Source: an uncultured delta proteobacterium (GTDB lineage: Bacteria > Desulfobacterota > Desulfovibrionia > Desulfovibrionales > Desulfovibrionaceae). Taken from it: a stretch of DNA of 64,000 nucleotides. Under the pieces are notes generated by a model. That model searched no databases and was not told the DNA's origin. It worked only from the letters and a program-made list of their open reading frames with translations. The DNA lies in NCBI GenBank assembly GCA_903843965.1, contig CAIMRY010000015.1:49018-113017 (forward strand), in the 5' to 3' direction. The number at the start of each line of letters is the position of its first letter. Position 1 is the first letter of the stretch. Shown piece by piece: positions 23,903 to 32,842 of this stretch. Both the position numbers and the translations under genes were made by a program.

Positions 23903-25582
23903 ATGGCTGAGCCGACGAACAAGATCATCTACTCCATGATGGGCGTGAGCAAGTACTTCGACAAGCGCCAGGTTTTGAAGGACATCTCCCTGTCCTACTT
24001 CTACGGCGCCAAGATCGGCGTGCTGGGCCTGAACGGCAGCGGCAAAAGCTCGCTTCTGAAGATCCTGGCCGGGGTGGACACGGACTTCCAGGGCAAGATC
24101 GCGCTTTCGCCCGGGTACACCATCGGCTTCCTGGAGCAGGAGCCCCAGCTCGACGAGACCAAGACCTGCCGCGAGGTCGTGGCCGAGGCCGCCCAGGAGA
24201 CGGTGGATCTGCTCGCCGAGTTCGAGCGCATCAACGAGAAGTTCAGCGAGCCCATGGACGACGACGCCATGCAGAAGCTCATTGACCGCCAGGCGGCCGT
24301 GCAGGAGAAGCTGGACGCCTGCGACGCCTGGGACCTGGACAGTAGGCTGGAGATGGCCATGGACGCCCTGCGCTGCCCGCCGGGCGACACGCCGGTCAAG
24401 GTCATTTCCGGTGGCGAGAAAAGGCGGGTGGCCCTGTGCCGCCTGCTGCTGCAAAAGCCGGACATCCTGCTGCTGGACGAGCCCACCAACCACCTGGACG
24501 CGGAGAGCGTGGCCTGGCTGGAGCACCACCTGCAGCAGTATGCGGGCACGGTCATCGCCGTGACCCACGACCGCTACTTCCTGGACAACGTGGCCGGGTG
24601 GATTCTGGAGCTGGACCGTGGCCGGGGCATTCCCTGGCAGGGCAACTACTCCTCCTGGCTGGAGCAGAAGCAGAACCGCCTGGCGGGTGAGGAGAAATCC
24701 GAGACCGACCGCCAGAAGACCCTGGCCCGCGAGCTGGAGTGGATCCGCATGTCCCCGCGCGGCCGCCACGCCAAGGGCAAGGCGCGCATCAGCGCGTACG
24801 AGAACCTGCTGGCGCAGGAGAACGAGAAGCTGGGGCCGGAGCTGGAGATCTTCGTGCCTGCGGGCCCGCGCCTGGGCAACGTGGTCATCGAGGCCAAGGG
24901 GCTCAAGAAGGCCTTTGGCGACAACGTGCTCGTGGACGGCATCAGCTTCATCATGCCGCCCGGCGCCATCATCGGCATCATCGGCCCCAACGGCGCGGGC
25001 AAGACCACGCTGTTCCGCATGATCACCGGCCAGGAGACCCCGGACGAGGGCACGCTCAAGATCGGCGAGACCGTGAAGCTGGCCTACGTGGACCAGGACC
25101 GCTCCCTTGACCCGGACAAGACCGTGTACGAGGCCATTTCCGGCGGCAGCGACTTCATCAAGCTGGGCAACCGCGAGATGAACGCCCGGGCCTACATCGG
25201 CAAGTTCAACATCACCGGCAGCGACCAGCAGAAAAAGGTCGGCCTGCTCTCCGGCGGGGAGAGAAACCGCGTGCATCTGGCGGCCCTGCTGAAAGAGGGC
25301 GCCAACGTCCTGCTGCTCGACGAACCGACCAACGACCTCGACGTGAACACCATGCGCGCCCTGGAAGACGCCCTGGTGAACTTCGCGGGCTGCGTGCTGG
25401 TCATCAGCCACGACCGCTGGTTCCTGGACCGCATCGCCACGCACATCCTGGCCTTTGAGGGCGACTCCCAGGTCAGCCTGTTCGACGGCAACTGGAGCGA
25501 GTACGAGGCCGACCGCAAGGCCCGCCTGGGCACAGCGGCGGACCAGCCGCACCGCATCAAGTACCGGCACCTGACCCGCTAG
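23903..25582 (+). CDS. ettA: ABC-F translation factor EttA
   Basis: A 559-residue soluble ABC-F ATPase without membrane domain that binds the ribosomal E site and gates elongation according to energy state. Two ABC cassettes: Walker A GLNGSGKSS (about 43) and GPNGAGKTT (about 359), signatures SGGEKRRVALCRLL and SGGERNRVHLAALL, Walker B LLLDEPTNHLD and LLLDEPTNDLD. The inter-domain linker (RGRHAKGKARISAYENLL) and the arm insertion in domain 1 (DDDAMQKLIDRQ) are characteristic of EttA. GAGGAG precedes the start. The unusual repeat-rich leader may regulate it. Confidence 0.94.
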   Translation: MAEPTNKIIYSMMGVSKYFDKRQVLKDISLSYFYGAKIGVLGLNGSGKSSLLKILAGVDTDFQGKIALSPGYTIGFLEQEPQLDETKTCREVVAEAAQETVDLLAEFERINEKFSEPMDDDAMQKLIDRQAAVQEKLDACDAWDLDSRLEMAMDALRCPPGDTPVKVISGGEKRRVALCRLLLQKPDILLLDEPTNHLDAESVAWLEHHLQQYAGTVIAVTHDRYFLDNVAGWILELDRGRGIPWQGNYSSWLEQKQNRLAGEEKSETDRQKTLARELEWIRMSPRGRHAKGKARISAYENLLAQENEKLGPELEIFVPAGPRLGNVVIEAKGLKKAFGDNVLVDGISFIMPPGAIIGIIGPNGAGKTTLFRMITGQETPDEGTLKIGETVKLAYVDQDRSLDPDKTVYEAISGGSDFIKLGNREMNARAYIGKFNITGSDQQKKVGLLSGGERNRVHLAALLKEGANVLLLDEPTNDLDVNTMRALEDALVNFAGCVLVISHDRWFLDRIATHILAFEGDSQVSLFDGNWSEYEADRKARLGTAADQPHRIKYRHLTR

Positions 25583-25658
25583 GCGCAGCCGCCGAGGACT
25601 TCCATTGCGCCTCGCCTTTCCCACATGGGGAGCCGAGGCTGACCAAGACAAGACTCCA

Positions 25659-25693
25659 AAAGGCCCATCCTGTGCGCAGGGTGGGCCTTTATT
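25659..25693 (+). terminator. Intrinsic terminator of ettA
   Basis: AAAGGCCCA pairs with TGGGCCTTT around a 14-base loop and is followed by ATT, 76 bp after the ettA stop. Confidence 0.85.
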
Positions 25694-25865
25694 CTTGAGC
25701 GCCGGGGGCAAGTGGGGTATTCGACCAGGACGAAGCAAGGTCAGGGCGCGCGCCTGGCCCTGGCGTCCGGCGGCAGCCCGGCTGCTGACCGGCCATTGGC
25801 CCGCTGCTGGGCATGACCGTCCGGCGACCGGCCCGGAGAATCTTCAACCTGCGAGGGGGAAAGCC

Positions 25866-26627
25866 ATGCGCACAATGTTGTGGGTGTCCAGTCTCCTGCT
25901 TCTGGTTCTGGGCCTGCCCAGCCTGGCGGCGGCCCAATCAGCCAAACCGGCCGTCAAATTGGCCGACACCATCCCCACGGACAATGGCGATCTCGTCATC
26001 ACCTTCCTGGGCCACGGCACCCTGATGTTCCAGTGGGCGGGCAAGGTGGTCCACGTGGACCCCTGGAGCACCCAGGCCGACTACGCCGTCCTGCCCAGGG
26101 CCGACCTCGTCCTCGTGACCCACGAGCACCGCGACCACCTGGACCCTGCGGCCATCAAGGCCGTGAGCAAGCCCGGCACGGTCATCGGCGTCACGCTCAA
26201 GGCCTCGGCCACGCTGGACGGCGCGGTGGTGCTGAAAAACGGCGACAGCAGGGAGCTGGCCGGAATCGTCGTGGACGCCGTGCCCGCGTACAACATCGCG
26301 CACCAGCGCTCGCCCGGCATGCCCTTCCACCCCAGAGGCGAGGGCAACGGCTACGTGCTGCACTTCGGCTCGACCCGCGTGTACGTCGCGGGCGACACCG
26401 AGAACATCCCGGAAATGGCGGCCCCTGTGGTCAAGGGCGTGGATGCGGCCTTCCTGCCCGTGAACCTGCCTTACACCATGACAATCGACATGCTCGTGGA
26501 CGCGGCGCGGATGATCCAGCCGAGGATTCTGTACCCCTACCACACCACGGACACGGACATGGCCAAGGTGGCAGTCGCGCTGAAGGACGTTCCCGGCGTG
26601 GAGACGCGCATTCGGCCCATGAAATAG
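25866..26627 (+). CDS. Exported metallo-beta-lactamase-fold hydrolase
   Basis: A 253-residue UlaG-like or N-acyl-phosphatidylethanolamine-hydrolase-like MBL protein. A signal peptide (MRTMLWVSSLLLLVLGLPSL, cleaved near AAA-QS) sends it to the periplasm. Metal-binding residues: HEHRDHLD (about 79-86), ending with VAGDTENIPEM and a late His in YPYHTTDTDM. GLGHGT-type beta strand is present as FLGHGTLMFQ. Substrate unknown. Start follows GAGGGG. The next gene starts 68 bp downstream and may be co-transcribed. Confidence 0.85.
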   Translation: MRTMLWVSSLLLLVLGLPSLAAAQSAKPAVKLADTIPTDNGDLVITFLGHGTLMFQWAGKVVHVDPWSTQADYAVLPRADLVLVTHEHRDHLDPAAIKAVSKPGTVIGVTLKASATLDGAVVLKNGDSRELAGIVVDAVPAYNIAHQRSPGMPFHPRGEGNGYVLHFGSTRVYVAGDTENIPEMAAPVVKGVDAAFLPVNLPYTMTIDMLVDAARMIQPRILYPYHTTDTDMAKVAVALKDVPGVETRIRPMK

Positions 26628-26695
26628 GCCCGCGAAATAGGCTGCTGCAACAGGGGCCTGAGCCGTCGAAGCAGCCGAAGCGCCCGGAGGACGGA

Positions 26696-28408
26696 GTGAC
26701 GGAGACAACCGCCCAGAGCGCCCACAGCGCCCACAGCATCTGGAGCGCCCTGCCGGCCCCGGCCCGCCGGGCCCTGGCGCGCGGGTCCGTGGGGCGGGAC
26801 CATCTGACGGGGCTGTCGGCGGAGCTGCTGTCCCTGGCCGCCGGGGCCGCGCCCGCCAGCCGCGCCCGCCTGGCCGCGCTGGTCCAGGACCTGCTTGTCT
26901 CGGCCTGGGCCGCCAGCCCCCTGGACGGCGACTTGGCGCAGCTCTGCTCCGGCCAGCCCTGGCCCGGCTGGCCCCGGCTGCCGGAAAACTGCGCCGACAC
27001 CCTGAAGGCCCATGCCAACTTCTGGCGGCCGCCAGCAGCAGCCGACCCCTGGCGGGCCCTGCCCGGCGGCCCGGGGCATTGGGACCAGCGCCGGGCGATG
27101 CTGTGCGAGCGCCAGCAGGCCGAGCCCAGGAACCTGTTTTGGAAGGCCGAGGCCTGGGCCCTGGCCTGGCCCCGCGCGGACTGGGCCCTGGTCGACGAGG
27201 CCCTGCGGCCCGAGTCCTGGCCCCGGACCCTGACGCCCGTGCGCCTGCAGGCCCAGGCCCAGGCCCTGCTGGCGCGCGGCGATGCGGCGGCGGCCCTGGC
27301 GGAGTTGGACGGGCTGGGCGCGTTCTTTCCCGGGGGCAGCCCGCTTGTGCGCGCCGAGTGCCTGCTGCGCCTGGGCCGCGAGGCCGAGGCCGTGGACGTG
27401 TTGGCTGCGAGCGTGGCCCGCGCGCCCTGGCGCGGCAGCGAGGTCCTGCGCCTGTCCGACCTCGTGAGCGGCGCGGCGGGCGAGGTTCTGCCCGTGCCCG
27501 GCGGCGTGGCTGTTTTGCTATATACCTGGAACAAGGCTCGCGAGCTGGACGAGACCATGGCGTCACTCGCGGCTTCTGACCTTGGGGCCGTGTCAGACCC
27601 GAACGGTGCGCGGCTGTGGGTGCTGGACAACGGCAGCAGCGACGCCACGCCCCAGGTGCTCGACAGCTGGCAGACCCGGCTGGGCGCGGCCATGAGCGTG
27701 CTGCGCCTGCCCGTGAACATCGGCGCCCCGGCGGCGCGCAACTGGCTGTTGTCCCTGCCCGAGGTGCGCGCGTGCGACTTTCTGGTCTTTCTCGACGATG
27801 ACGTGACCCTGCCCGTGGATTGGCTGGGGCGGCTGGGCGCGGCGGCGGCGCGCTTTCCCGAGGCGTCGGTCTGGGGCTGCCGGGTGGTGGACGCGGCCAA
27901 TCCGCTGGTGGTCCAGAGCGTGGACTACACGCCGCAGGCCGCCAGCCCGGACGCCCAGGGCGGTCAGTCCATCTCCCTGTCCATCTCCCTGGCCAGCCTG
28001 CACCAGGGCCAGCCGGACCTGGGCCAGTTCACGTACCTGCGGCCATGCGTCAGCGTCACCGGCTGCTGCCACCTGCTGCGCACGGCGGACATCGAGCGCA
28101 CCGGCGGGTTTGACATCCGCTTCTCGCCCTCGCAGTACGACGACCTGGAGCGCGACCTGCGGCTGTTTCTGGGCGGCGGGCATGCGGTGTACCAGGGGCA
28201 CCTGGCCGTGGGCCACAAGCGCAGCAGCGGCCAGCTGGCCGAGCGCAGCGCGGCCGAGATCGGCAACGCCACGGCCAACACGCACAAACTCTTGACCAAG
28301 CACGCGGCGGGCGATCTGGCGGCCTTGTGCCAGCGCGGCGAGGCGCTGCTGGAGCGCGACATGGAGCGCCGCCTGCGGGAGCTCCAGGGCATGCTGCCCG
28401 GCGTCTGA
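26696..28408 (+). CDS. Family 2 glycosyltransferase with an N-terminal helical region
   Basis: A 570-residue protein starting at GTG (CGGAGGACG upstream). Residues about 1-270 are Ala/Leu/Trp-rich and probably TPR-like helices (ARGDAAAALAELDGLGAFFP, LVRAECLLRLGREAEAV). A GT2 catalytic domain starts near 280 (VAVLLYTWNKARELDETMAS) with WVLDNGSSDATPQVL (about 312), FLDDDVTLPVDWL (about 366, DxD-like), GCCHLLRTADIERTGGFD and YDDLERDLRLFLGG (acceptor-base region). No membrane segment. It probably adds a sugar to a protein or polysaccharide; in Desulfovibrio such genes often relate to flagellin or surface glycans (inference). Confidence 0.82.
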   Translation: MTETTAQSAHSAHSIWSALPAPARRALARGSVGRDHLTGLSAELLSLAAGAAPASRARLAALVQDLLVSAWAASPLDGDLAQLCSGQPWPGWPRLPENCADTLKAHANFWRPPAAADPWRALPGGPGHWDQRRAMLCERQQAEPRNLFWKAEAWALAWPRADWALVDEALRPESWPRTLTPVRLQAQAQALLARGDAAAALAELDGLGAFFPGGSPLVRAECLLRLGREAEAVDVLAASVARAPWRGSEVLRLSDLVSGAAGEVLPVPGGVAVLLYTWNKARELDETMASLAASDLGAVSDPNGARLWVLDNGSSDATPQVLDSWQTRLGAAMSVLRLPVNIGAPAARNWLLSLPEVRACDFLVFLDDDVTLPVDWLGRLGAAAARFPEASVWGCRVVDAANPLVVQSVDYTPQAASPDAQGGQSISLSISLASLHQGQPDLGQFTYLRPCVSVTGCCHLLRTADIERTGGFDIRFSPSQYDDLERDLRLFLGGGHAVYQGHLAVGHKRSSGQLAERSAAEIGNATANTHKLLTKHAAGDLAALCQRGEALLERDMERRLRELQGMLPGV

Positions 28409-28592
28409 GCCTGGAGGCCGAAGAAATTCAGGCGCACGGAGGCCTTTTGCAAGGGCTGGCGCAAGCTCCGGGCAAAGCCTGTTGCGGCGGGCCAAGCAAA
28501 AGGATCGGCAAACGCCGGGGCTGCGGCTGCATTGAATCAGGCCAGGTCAGCCAGGCAGTTCAGTGGTGCGTCTGGGGCAAGGCGACCGGGGT

Positions 28593-29810
28593 TTACGAGC
28601 AGGCTCCGGGCCGGTTTTCCGCGCGGAAGCAGTAGCCTACGGGCTGGGTGCGGCCTTCGATGAGGGCCAGCAGGGTCTTCTGGTCGTCCTCGTCGGGCAG
28701 CTGGAACGACAGGCCCAACTGGTAGCTGCCGTCGCCGATCGCCTGGACGCGGTTGACCTGGGCCTTGACGGGCAGGCGGATGCCCAGGACGCTGTCCGTG
28801 AGCACGAGGTCGATGGCGCTGGTCCGGGCCACGGGCTTGTCCGAGTCGCACAAGAGGCCGCCGAAGCTGATGTCCCGGGCCACGGCGAAGATCTCGTCGG
28901 TCTTGTTGCTCAGCCGCAGCGGGAGCGGGTCGGACAGGGTGTAGCGCGTGTGGGTGCGCTGGTGGTCGCTGAAGGGCCGCACGCAGTTGCGCGTGACCTT
29001 GGCCTGGTACAGGGCCTGGTCGGCCCGCTGGACCAGGGAGGCCATGTCCAGGGCGTCGTTGGGGAAACAGGCCAGGCCGATGCTCACGGTGATGGCGGGC
29101 AGCTGCTGCCCGGCAAAGTTGATGCTGTGCCGCTGCACGGCCTGGCGGATGCGCTCGGCCACGCCCACGGCCTCTTCCCTGGTGGTCTGGGGCAGGATCA
29201 CGGCGAATTCCTCGCCGCCGTAGCGCACCACGCTGTCCAGCAGGCGCGCTGTTTCGCCCAGGATCTGGGCGATGTCGCGCAGGGCCTGGTCGCCGGCGGA
29301 GTGGCCGTAGGTGTCGTTGAAGTCCTTGAAGTGGTCCAGGTCGAGCATGAGCAGGGTGAAGGGATGCCCGAAGCGCCGGAAGCGCTCCATTTCCCTGGGG
29401 ATTTCCTGGTTGAAGGAGCGGCGGTTGAACAGGCCGGTGAGCTCGTCCTTGTACGCGTTCTCCTCCCGCTGGCGCAGCAGGTTCACCTCCACCAGCACGG
29501 GTTCGCGCAGCATGGGGTTGACCTGCATGAAATAGTCGCACATGGCCGTGACCAGGCTGACCGTGCGGCCTAGGGCCTGGCAGAGGCCGTCCTGGTGCTG
29601 GAGGATGGCCTGCACCGTGTCCCTGGCCTCGGCCGGGGTAAGCTCCAGGCGGCTTAAGCGGTACAGGGCCTCGGCATAGATCTCGTCGCCGCATTCCTTG
29701 GCAAGATGCTCCCACTGCACCTTGTTCAGGAAGCAGGTGGTGGTCGAGCGTTCGATGAGTGCGTTCAACTGTCCGGAAAAATCGCCGGGCAAGTCCTGCG
29801 AGATGGCCAT
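28593..29810 (-). CDS. Diguanylate cyclase with C-terminal PilZ domain
   Basis: A 405-residue soluble protein. Residues 1-125 form a helical sensory region of unknown type. The GGDEF domain runs from about 125 to 285, with DELTGLFNRRSFNQEI, LDLDHFKDFNDTYGH and the active-site RYGGEEFAVILPQ (about 199). A PilZ domain follows (about 290-390), with RTHTRYTLSDPLPLRL and ARDISFGGLLCDSD, which supply the RxxxR and D/NxSxxG c-di-GMP-binding residues. A cyclase carrying its own product-binding domain suggests feedback control. The gene is single, convergent with the glycosyltransferase. Confidence 0.9.
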   Translation of the reverse strand: MAISQDLPGDFSGQLNALIERSTTTCFLNKVQWEHLAKECGDEIYAEALYRLSRLELTPAEARDTVQAILQHQDGLCQALGRTVSLVTAMCDYFMQVNPMLREPVLVEVNLLRQREENAYKDELTGLFNRRSFNQEIPREMERFRRFGHPFTLLMLDLDHFKDFNDTYGHSAGDQALRDIAQILGETARLLDSVVRYGGEEFAVILPQTTREEAVGVAERIRQAVQRHSINFAGQQLPAITVSIGLACFPNDALDMASLVQRADQALYQAKVTRNCVRPFSDHQRTHTRYTLSDPLPLRLSNKTDEIFAVARDISFGGLLCDSDKPVARTSAIDLVLTDSVLGIRLPVKAQVNRVQAIGDGSYQLGLSFQLPDEDDQKTLLALIEGRTQPVGYCFRAENRPGACS

Positions 29811-29991
29811 GCTGGTTTATCCTAATGTAATGTTTGTGCTAATGTTGCTCCACTGATACTAGCTATGAGATATATTAACACTCAAGAATAAAGTCAATGC
29901 CCGACTGGAAGGTTTGTCGGCTTGACTGTTCTTCCCTTGGGATGCGAAAGTGCAGGATGCGAAAATACATCTGGAAGCAGAGAGGAACTCC

Positions 29992-31074
29992 ATGACCTCA
30001 GATTTCCGCAATGATGACAGTGTGCTGCTGATCCGGGTCGAACAGGTTTTGCATGAGCGGAAAAGCCTTGGCCTGGAGGGGCTGGTGGCCGGCCTGGAGA
30101 CGGTGATCCTGGGCGTGGAGCCCGACCGTTTGAAATCCGCCGCAGCGGAATTCCTGGACACCACCGGCTACTATTTCGGCGCCGCGCTGGACAGTCCGGG
30201 CGGTCCGGCCTGCGTGCTTGAGTTGCCCGGCTCGGCGGACTTTCTGCTGCACGCGCGCGCGTGCGGCCCGAACCCCTTCGACGCCGAGCCCACAGGGCCG
30301 AAGTCCGCGCACCTGCCGCACACCAGGGTCGAGACCATGGTTTTCCTCTGCCATGACCTGGTGCGCTTTGTGGCGATCCAGAAGGCGCGCGGCGTGCGCT
30401 TCATGAGCCCGGAGGTGCTGCGCTCGGCGGCCAGTTTGTTCATCCAGACCGAGCCCTCGGCCCACAGCGCCCTGTCCTACGGCTTCGTGCAGTGGCTTGA
30501 GGCCGGGCGGCAATACCAGGGCGGATACTTCCGCCAGGCCGACTGGTCCCTGCCCAAGCCGGACAAGGCGCATCTGCGCAACATCGGCGTGTTCGACCAC
30601 GCCTCGGTGCGGGTGCGCGCGCGGGAGCGCGACGACGCCATCGTGGAGTTCCTGGAGCTCACCAGCTACGACTACGCCATGTCCGTGTACGTGGACAACC
30701 TGAACTCCATCACCAACGTGGCGCGCCTGCCGGGCGAGGCGTACGCCATGGTCATCACCTCCGGCCTGGGCGACGCGGCGGGCGGCCAGCCCGGCCCCAC
30801 CGAGAAGTTCATCGAGAACTACGGGCGGCGCATCCACCACCTGGCCTTTTGCACCGAGCGCATCGAGGAGACCTTTGCCGGGCTCAAGGCCTCGGGCATG
30901 GAATTTTTGGTGGAGCTGGTGGGCTCGCCCGAGGAGGGCCTGCGCCAGACCTTCAGCCGTCCGCTGCCGAACACGCTCATCGTCAACGAGTACATCAAAC
31001 GCTACCAGGGCTTTGACGGCTTCTTCACCAAAAGCAATGTCACGCTTTTGACGAAAGCGACGGAGAATCAGTAG
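29992..31074 (+). CDS. VOC-superfamily protein related to 4-hydroxyphenylpyruvate dioxygenase
   Basis: A 360-residue protein with two vicinal-oxygen-chelate modules. Possible iron ligands are the His in GVFDHASVRV (about 203) and in RRIHHLAFCTERIEE (about 281), with a late Glu in NTLIVNEYIKRY. The latter half follows the layout of 4-hydroxyphenylpyruvate dioxygenase (IQHIAL-type strand, then a Glu). The characteristic C-terminal helix GNFxxLFxxIE is absent, ending instead YQGFDGFFTKSNVTLLT. A strict anaerobe would not need tyrosine oxidation, so it may act on another aromatic or oxo acid, or be a non-oxygenase. Start has GAGGAA nine bases upstream. No operon partners. Confidence 0.6.
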   Translation: MTSDFRNDDSVLLIRVEQVLHERKSLGLEGLVAGLETVILGVEPDRLKSAAAEFLDTTGYYFGAALDSPGGPACVLELPGSADFLLHARACGPNPFDAEPTGPKSAHLPHTRVETMVFLCHDLVRFVAIQKARGVRFMSPEVLRSAASLFIQTEPSAHSALSYGFVQWLEAGRQYQGGYFRQADWSLPKPDKAHLRNIGVFDHASVRVRARERDDAIVEFLELTSYDYAMSVYVDNLNSITNVARLPGEAYAMVITSGLGDAAGGQPGPTEKFIENYGRRIHHLAFCTERIEETFAGLKASGMEFLVELVGSPEEGLRQTFSRPLPNTLIVNEYIKRYQGFDGFFTKSNVTLLTKATENQ

Positions 31075-31106
31075 CTTGCGCAATCCTCGCCCCAGGGGCC
31101 CAGGCC

Positions 31107-31135
31107 TTGACAGGGCAGGGCAAGGCGCATACATT
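31107..31135 (+). promoter_or_regulatory. Sigma-70-type promoter of arsR-family gene
   Basis: TTGACA (31107-31112), 17-base spacer, TACATT (31130-31135). Transcription would begin near 31142, inside the adjoining operator-like repeat. Confidence 0.75.
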
Positions 31136-31144
31136 GCAAACAAG

Positions 31145-31158
31145 TGAGCACATGTTCA
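31145..31158 (+). promoter_or_regulatory. ArsR/SmtB-type operator
   Basis: TGAGCA-CA-TGTTCA is an imperfect inverted repeat that overlaps the predicted transcription start and ends 1 bp before the repressor start codon. This fits an autoregulatory metal-sensor operator; a related site is at 31550-31563. Confidence 0.65.
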
Positions 31159-31159
31159 T

Positions 31160-31525
31160 ATGAATAACGCGACCGAACTGGATGTTTGCGAGAAGCAGTG
31201 CCTGCACCAGGACCGCATCGAGCGGGTGCGCGGGGCCATGCTTGACGACAGGGCGGCGGAGGGCCTGGCCGAGATCTTCGGCCTGCTGGGCGACCGCACA
31301 AGGGTGCTCATCCTGCATGCTTTGAGCCAGGGCGAGCTGTGCGTGTGCGACATCTCCGCCGTGCTCGGAGCCACCTCCTCGGCGGTGTCGCACCAGCTCA
31401 GGCTTTTGCGCACGGCCAAGCTGGTCAAGGCCCGCAAGGAGGGCAAGAACGTCTTCTACACCCTGGACGACGAGCATGTGCGCCAGCTGTTCGCCCAGGG
31501 CCTGGAGCACGTTTTGGAACGGTAG
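31160..31525 (+). CDS. ArsR/SmtB-family metal-sensing repressor
   Basis: A 121-residue winged-helix repressor. The alpha-3 metal box ELCVCDIS (Cys61, Cys63) and N-terminal cysteines (Cys10, Cys14 in DVCEKQCLHQ) resemble CadC/CmtR-like sensors. The helix-turn-helix is ATSSAVSHQLRLLRTAKLV and the wing ARKEGKNVFYTL. Metal binding would release the operator. No good Shine-Dalgarno precedes the start and the leader is under 20 nt, so initiation may be close to leaderless. The metal permease follows 68 bp downstream, which identifies its likely target. Confidence 0.9.
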   Translation: MNNATELDVCEKQCLHQDRIERVRGAMLDDRAAEGLAEIFGLLGDRTRVLILHALSQGELCVCDISAVLGATSSAVSHQLRLLRTAKLVKARKEGKNVFYTLDDEHVRQLFAQGLEHVLER

Positions 31526-31549
31526 AGGCTCTTTTTTTGGTTTGATGCA

Positions 31550-31563
31550 TGAACAAGTGTGCA
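31550..31563 (+). promoter_or_regulatory. Second operator-like site, before the permease
   Basis: TGAACAAGTGTGCA; its reverse complement matches 11 of 14 bases of the site at 31145-31158. It sits in the 68 bp between the repressor and the permease and could give the permease separate control. Confidence 0.45.
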
Positions 31564-31593
31564 ATTGTTTGTACGTAAACGAAAGGACGCTCC

Positions 31594-32721
31594 ATGGATT
31601 CCCTGCTGCGATTCTTGGCCGAAAGCTGGCATGTGTTTCGCCAGGCCGCGCCGTTCCTGCTGTTCGGATTTTTCGTCGCCGGCCTGCTCAAGGCCCTGGC
31701 GCCCGCAGACCTCCTGGTGCGGCACTTCGGGGGCCGGGGCTTCGTCTCGGTGCTCAAGGGGGCGCTTCTGGGCGCGCCGCTGCCGCTGTGCTCCTGCGGG
31801 GTGCTGCCTGCGGCCATGGGCCTGCGCCGTCAGGGGGCCGGGGCCGGGGCCACCACGGCCTTCATGATCGCCACCCCGGAGACCGGCGTGGACTCCCTGG
31901 CCGTGACCTATGCCCTCATCGACCCGCTGATGACCGCGCTGCGGCCCATCTCCGCCGTGCTCACGGCCCTTGTGGCCGGGCTGGCGGCGAACCTGTTGCC
32001 GGAGCGCTCCATCCCGGCGCTGCAGCCGGTCAACGGGACTGAGGCCGCAGGCTGCGCCTCGGGCTGCTGCCCGCGTGGCGGCTCGGACGGGTGCGCCACG
32101 ACCGCACCGGGCGTTGCGGAATGCCCAGCCGGTCGTTCCCGTCTGGCTGACCGCCTGCGCGACGGCCTGGGCCACGCCTTTGGCGAGATGCTGGCCGACG
32201 TGGGCCTGTGGCTGGTCCTCGGCGTGCTGGCGGCCGGAGCCATTGGGGCCTTTCTGCCGCCGACGCTGTTTGTCGATCTGCCGGGCGGCGAAGTCACCTC
32301 CATGCTGGCCATGCTTGTCATCGGCGTGCCCATGTATGTCTGCGCGTCCAGCTCCACGCCCATCGCGGCCTCGCTGCTCCTGAAGGGCCTTTCGCCCGGC
32401 GCGGCGCTGGTGTTCCTGCTCACCGGCCCGGCCACCAACGCCACCACCATCACGGTCATGGCCCGGACCTTTGGCCCGGCCCTCACCGGGGTCTACGTGG
32501 CCTCCATCGTGGGCTGCTCCCTGGCCTTCGGGCTCGTGGCCAACCGCATCTACGCGGCCCTGGGCTTCGACATCCACGCCGTGCTGGGCGGTGTGGCCGA
32601 AGCCCTGCCCGCCTGGATCGAGCTCGGCTCGTCGGCGCTGCTCGCCGTGCTGATCCTGCGCGCGTTGTTCACTTCCCGCCACGCCCATGATGCCTGCGCC
32701 GAGGGTGTTGCGTCCCACTGA
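31594..32721 (+). CDS. SO_0444-type Cu/Zn efflux permease
   Basis: A 375-residue membrane protein of the DUF318/permease family. Hallmark segments are FRQAAPFLLFGFFVAGLLKA, GAPLPLCSCGVLPAAMGLR, ATTAFMIATPETGVDS and the second-half repeat VPMYVCASSSTPIAASLLLK followed by LTGPATNATTI. About eight hydrophobic helices in two inverted halves are joined by a Cys-rich loop (GCASGCCPRGG, then C-containing stretch to about residue 175) that probably binds metal. Predicted inner-membrane exporter of a thiophilic metal, controlled by the preceding ArsR-family sensor. The C-terminus carries a His/Cys tail. Confidence 0.85.
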   Translation: MDSLLRFLAESWHVFRQAAPFLLFGFFVAGLLKALAPADLLVRHFGGRGFVSVLKGALLGAPLPLCSCGVLPAAMGLRRQGAGAGATTAFMIATPETGVDSLAVTYALIDPLMTALRPISAVLTALVAGLAANLLPERSIPALQPVNGTEAAGCASGCCPRGGSDGCATTAPGVAECPAGRSRLADRLRDGLGHAFGEMLADVGLWLVLGVLAAGAIGAFLPPTLFVDLPGGEVTSMLAMLVIGVPMYVCASSSTPIAASLLLKGLSPGAALVFLLTGPATNATTITVMARTFGPALTGVYVASIVGCSLAFGLVANRIYAALGFDIHAVLGGVAEALPAWIELGSSALLAVLILRALFTSRHAHDACAEGVASH

Positions 32722-32770
32722 TGCGGCCCACTGATGCGGTCCGTTGATGCGGCCAATTGATGCGTGACGC
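32719..32770. repeat. Four 13-bp tandem units starting at a stop codon
   Basis: Consecutive units TGATGCGGCCCAC, TGATGCGGTCCGT, TGATGCGGCCAAT and TGATGCGTGACGC. The first TGA is the stop codon of the permease, so the array grew immediately out of the gene end. Confidence 0.85.
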
Positions 32771-32842
32771 GCGGCCTTGCGGCCCATTGCGGATTGCGGT
32801 AGCGCAGTGCAGACGCAATCGCCCAAGGAGGACGCGCAGCAC

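Noticed and set aside
23722..23910. Possible leader peptide before ettA (62 codons ending inside the ettA start)
   Set aside because: It would be encoded by the tandem repeats themselves, starts at a weak codon without a ribosome-binding site, and its peptide shows no attenuator-like codon run.
31526..31540. Terminator after the ArsR-family gene (T7 run)
   Set aside because: There is no stem upstream of the T-run, and the permease downstream appears to belong to the same unit.
32777..32842. Pho-box in front of phoH suggested by the gene name
   Set aside because: No 11-bp-spaced GTCAC-like half-sites are present; PhoH-ybeY pairs are usually RNA-metabolism genes.
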